A stretch of 10,621 bases of DNA, taken from NCBI GenBank assembly GCA_026770585.1, contig MU647233.1, positions 116,740 through 127,360 on the forward strand, in the 5' to 3' direction. Source of the stretch: Baffinella frigidus. Lineage: Eukaryota; Cryptophyceae; Cryptomonadales; Baffinellaceae. Shown here in pieces: positions 9,324-10,621 of this stretch (within the stretch, counting starts at the first letter, position 1; each line of letters begins with the position of its first letter). The notes under the pieces were generated by a model. That model did no database searches. It saw only the letters and a program-made list of their open reading frames with translations, and was not told where the DNA came from. Made by a program: the position numbers and the translations under genes.

Positions 9324-9582
9324 GTTCTACTACTGAAAATCCCTACCCCGTAATTCAAATTCGAGGCGTCTGCCTCAAATTGGCGAATCAATCGTAGAAT
9401 TTATGGGTATGACTCCGATTTGGATCTCAAATGTGGTACAAACTGCGCGTGTGTCTGGTGCTGCAGGTTCTTTTTCTTCTTCTTTGTTAATCTCGATGCA
9501 GATCCTAAACGAGGCCCTTGAGCCTTGAGTTGAGTGATACAAACGTCTATGCGCCCTAACAAACGAGGCCACCTCGGAAACG

Positions 9583-9751
9583 TGAGCTATGCCACCACTC
9601 AGCAGCCACCGCGGTCTTTACGGATGCAGTCCAGTCCATCTAAACTATGTGTACTCGAATCTTATCCATTGCTATGGATTCCAGCCGGAATCTCCTCCGA
9701 GAATCCGTGGAAAAATTTCTTCGGTCGCTGCTAAGTGGTTGGCATAGCTCT
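9583..9751 (+). mobile_element. CCACTAAGCAGCCACCG-family repeat, copy 2
   Basis: Core 9595-9738 is similar to 3081-3219. Here the inverted ends extend further: GAGCTATGCCACCACT and AGTGGTTGGCATAGCTC. About 169 bp, no ORF of its own. Confidence 0.75.
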
Positions 9752-10107
9752 CCGGAGCTGTAAGTTCTTGCGCTGCCTGTCATCCCCACCAGCCCTGCGA
9801 GGCGGGCCAAATTGACGATTGTTGAGAGGCACATTGGAGCGGGAACGAGGCCTGCCTGACCACACTGGAACGCCCTGCGCGTCTGCTTGGGCACCTCGGG
9901 GGAACGAGCGGCCTGGCCCCATCCTGGCCCCCATGCTGGGGGCCAGGAGGCACCATGGGGGCCAGGAGGGGACAGCATGGAACACACGCACACACACACC
10001 ACGGCCTGAAATAGATTGTGTCAATTGGCAGACGCTCACGACTGCCGTAGGGTCGTAGGGGGGTTCCTACGGATAAGGTAACGGGAACTCGGCCCAAAAT
10101 GGGCCGA
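9752..10107. other. GC-rich stretch with hairpins, no gene supported
   Basis: Hairpins: CTGGCCCCC/GGGGGCCAG (about 9920-9945), CCGTAGG...CCTACGG (10044-10070; resembles the centre of the 8113-8335 element), and CGGCCC/GGGCCG (about 10090-10106). A short CA run lies at 9983-9998. Overlapping minus-strand frames of 100-120 codons here are low-complexity and lack motifs. Confidence 0.5.
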
Positions 10108-10173
10108 AAATCCCTTCGTAGCCCGCTGTGTGGTTAGTTGGCATGTTCCCATCTATGAGAGACTGAGAGAGTT

Positions 10174-10206
10174 GAGGCCTCTTCCCCCCCTCGAGAAGAG
10201 GGGGGG
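10174..10206. repeat. Perfect short hairpin
   Basis: CTCTTCCCCCCCTCGAG followed by AAGAGGGGGGG: long C-run against G-run arms. A rho-independent terminator is not applicable to a nuclear eukaryotic locus. Confidence 0.5.
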
Positions 10207-10339
10207 CACATACACTCTAAACTTGTTGAGGGTGTGATAGACTGGGGCAGGGCGAGACCTTCCAGCTCTGCCTCAGTTTGATTCGGGTGCGTCCCTGATA
10301 GTATTTCAGAACAGACATCTAGTGCAAAAGGGCGAATAG

Positions 10340-10411
10340 AAAGGATTTTATAATGCAGGTTTGGTCACGTTACCGCTAAATCTAGCGGAACCGAACGCTC
10401 GTAGCCCACCG
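10340..10411 (+). mobile_element. Partial CCACACGGTGGACTACGAA-family copy
   Basis: AGGATTTTATAATGCA, TTTGGTCACGTTAC and GTAGCCCACCGTGTGG follow the same order as the right half of the 4752-4889 element. Confidence 0.6.
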
Positions 10412-10511
10412 TGTGGATCGATGATGATGCTCACGGCGATCGACCCTGTATGGTCCATGTTGACGTCACACGTTCAATAAAAGTCTCGTCTCTTAGCAGA
10501 CCCTCACAACG

Positions 10512-10621
10512 ATTTCATCTCGGACCATACCAGAATCTGTCCTGATGAAAAGGCGTAAGATAGCATCATTTGATGCCTAAAATAGCATATACACCCTTAC
10601 CTTCCGCGTGGGGAGCCTAAG
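10512..10621 (-). mobile_element. AATTTAATTTCRGAAC-family repeat, copy 3 (cut by window end)
   Basis: ATTTCATCTCGGACCATACC through CCTTCCGCGTGGGGAGCCTAAG is the reverse complement of the right part of copies 1 and 2. The rest lies beyond the edge. Confidence 0.75.

Noticed and set aside
9779-9830. Possible further copy of the alpha-C exon (shared CTGGTGGGGATGA, sense minus)
   Set aside because: Only about 13 bp match exactly, there is no acceptor, and the frame does not hold.

Overview
The window looks like nuclear DNA of a unicellular eukaryote, most likely an alga. The evidence is genes split into very short exons by long introns, abundant TTTAGGG-type heptamer arrays, and many short inverted-repeat (MITE-like) elements. 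An inverted element at 8113-8335 encodes 'SEVPLY'-type peptides when read through. I associate these from memory with cryptophyte genome assemblies; that placement is weak and was not checked. There is no prokaryotic gene organisation, and I see no rRNA, tRNA or CRISPR array.

Minus strand, 6838 down to 83: the 5' part of one protein kinase gene, which continues beyond the left edge. Six exons of 44-121 nt join without a frame break: 6838-6795, 6624-6504, 4725-4625, 3728-3676, 1758-1688 and 142-83. Together they give about 150 residues, from a proposed start Met through kinase subdomains I to VIb: glycine loop GQGANG, VAIK lysine, alpha-C glutamate, hinge LEFVENG, and HRDIKG catalytic loop. 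The pattern best fits the STE-group Cdc7/Cdc15/SepH/MAP3K-epsilon family. None of these exons is long enough to stand out as an ORF; they were found by motif and confirmed by splice phase.

The introns (170, 1778, 896, 1917 and 1545 nt) hold telomere-like heptamer arrays next to exons or exon copies, at least eight hairpin elements, and degenerate copies of the gene's own exons. Exon 2 has two extra copies (5245-5283 with 4940-5120, and 5567-5626). Exon 4 has two complementary partial copies (1349-1387 and about 2012-2027). One exon-2 copy is interrupted by a 150-bp inverted-repeat element flanked by an AGCT target duplication.

Plus strand, 7161-8500: an F-box coding segment (7161-7406) lies head-to-head with the kinase across about 320 bp. 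About 930 bp downstream an exon (8339-8500) carries two 26-residue cysteine-type leucine-rich repeats. They may be pieces of one F-box/LRR (FBXL-type) gene, but the F-box segment ends in a stop with no visible donor site. A 33-bp copy of the LRR exon's 3' end lies at 9291-9323.

8501-10621: no confident gene. It holds dispersed repeats shared with the left half of the window, several hairpins, and a repeat copy cut by the right edge.
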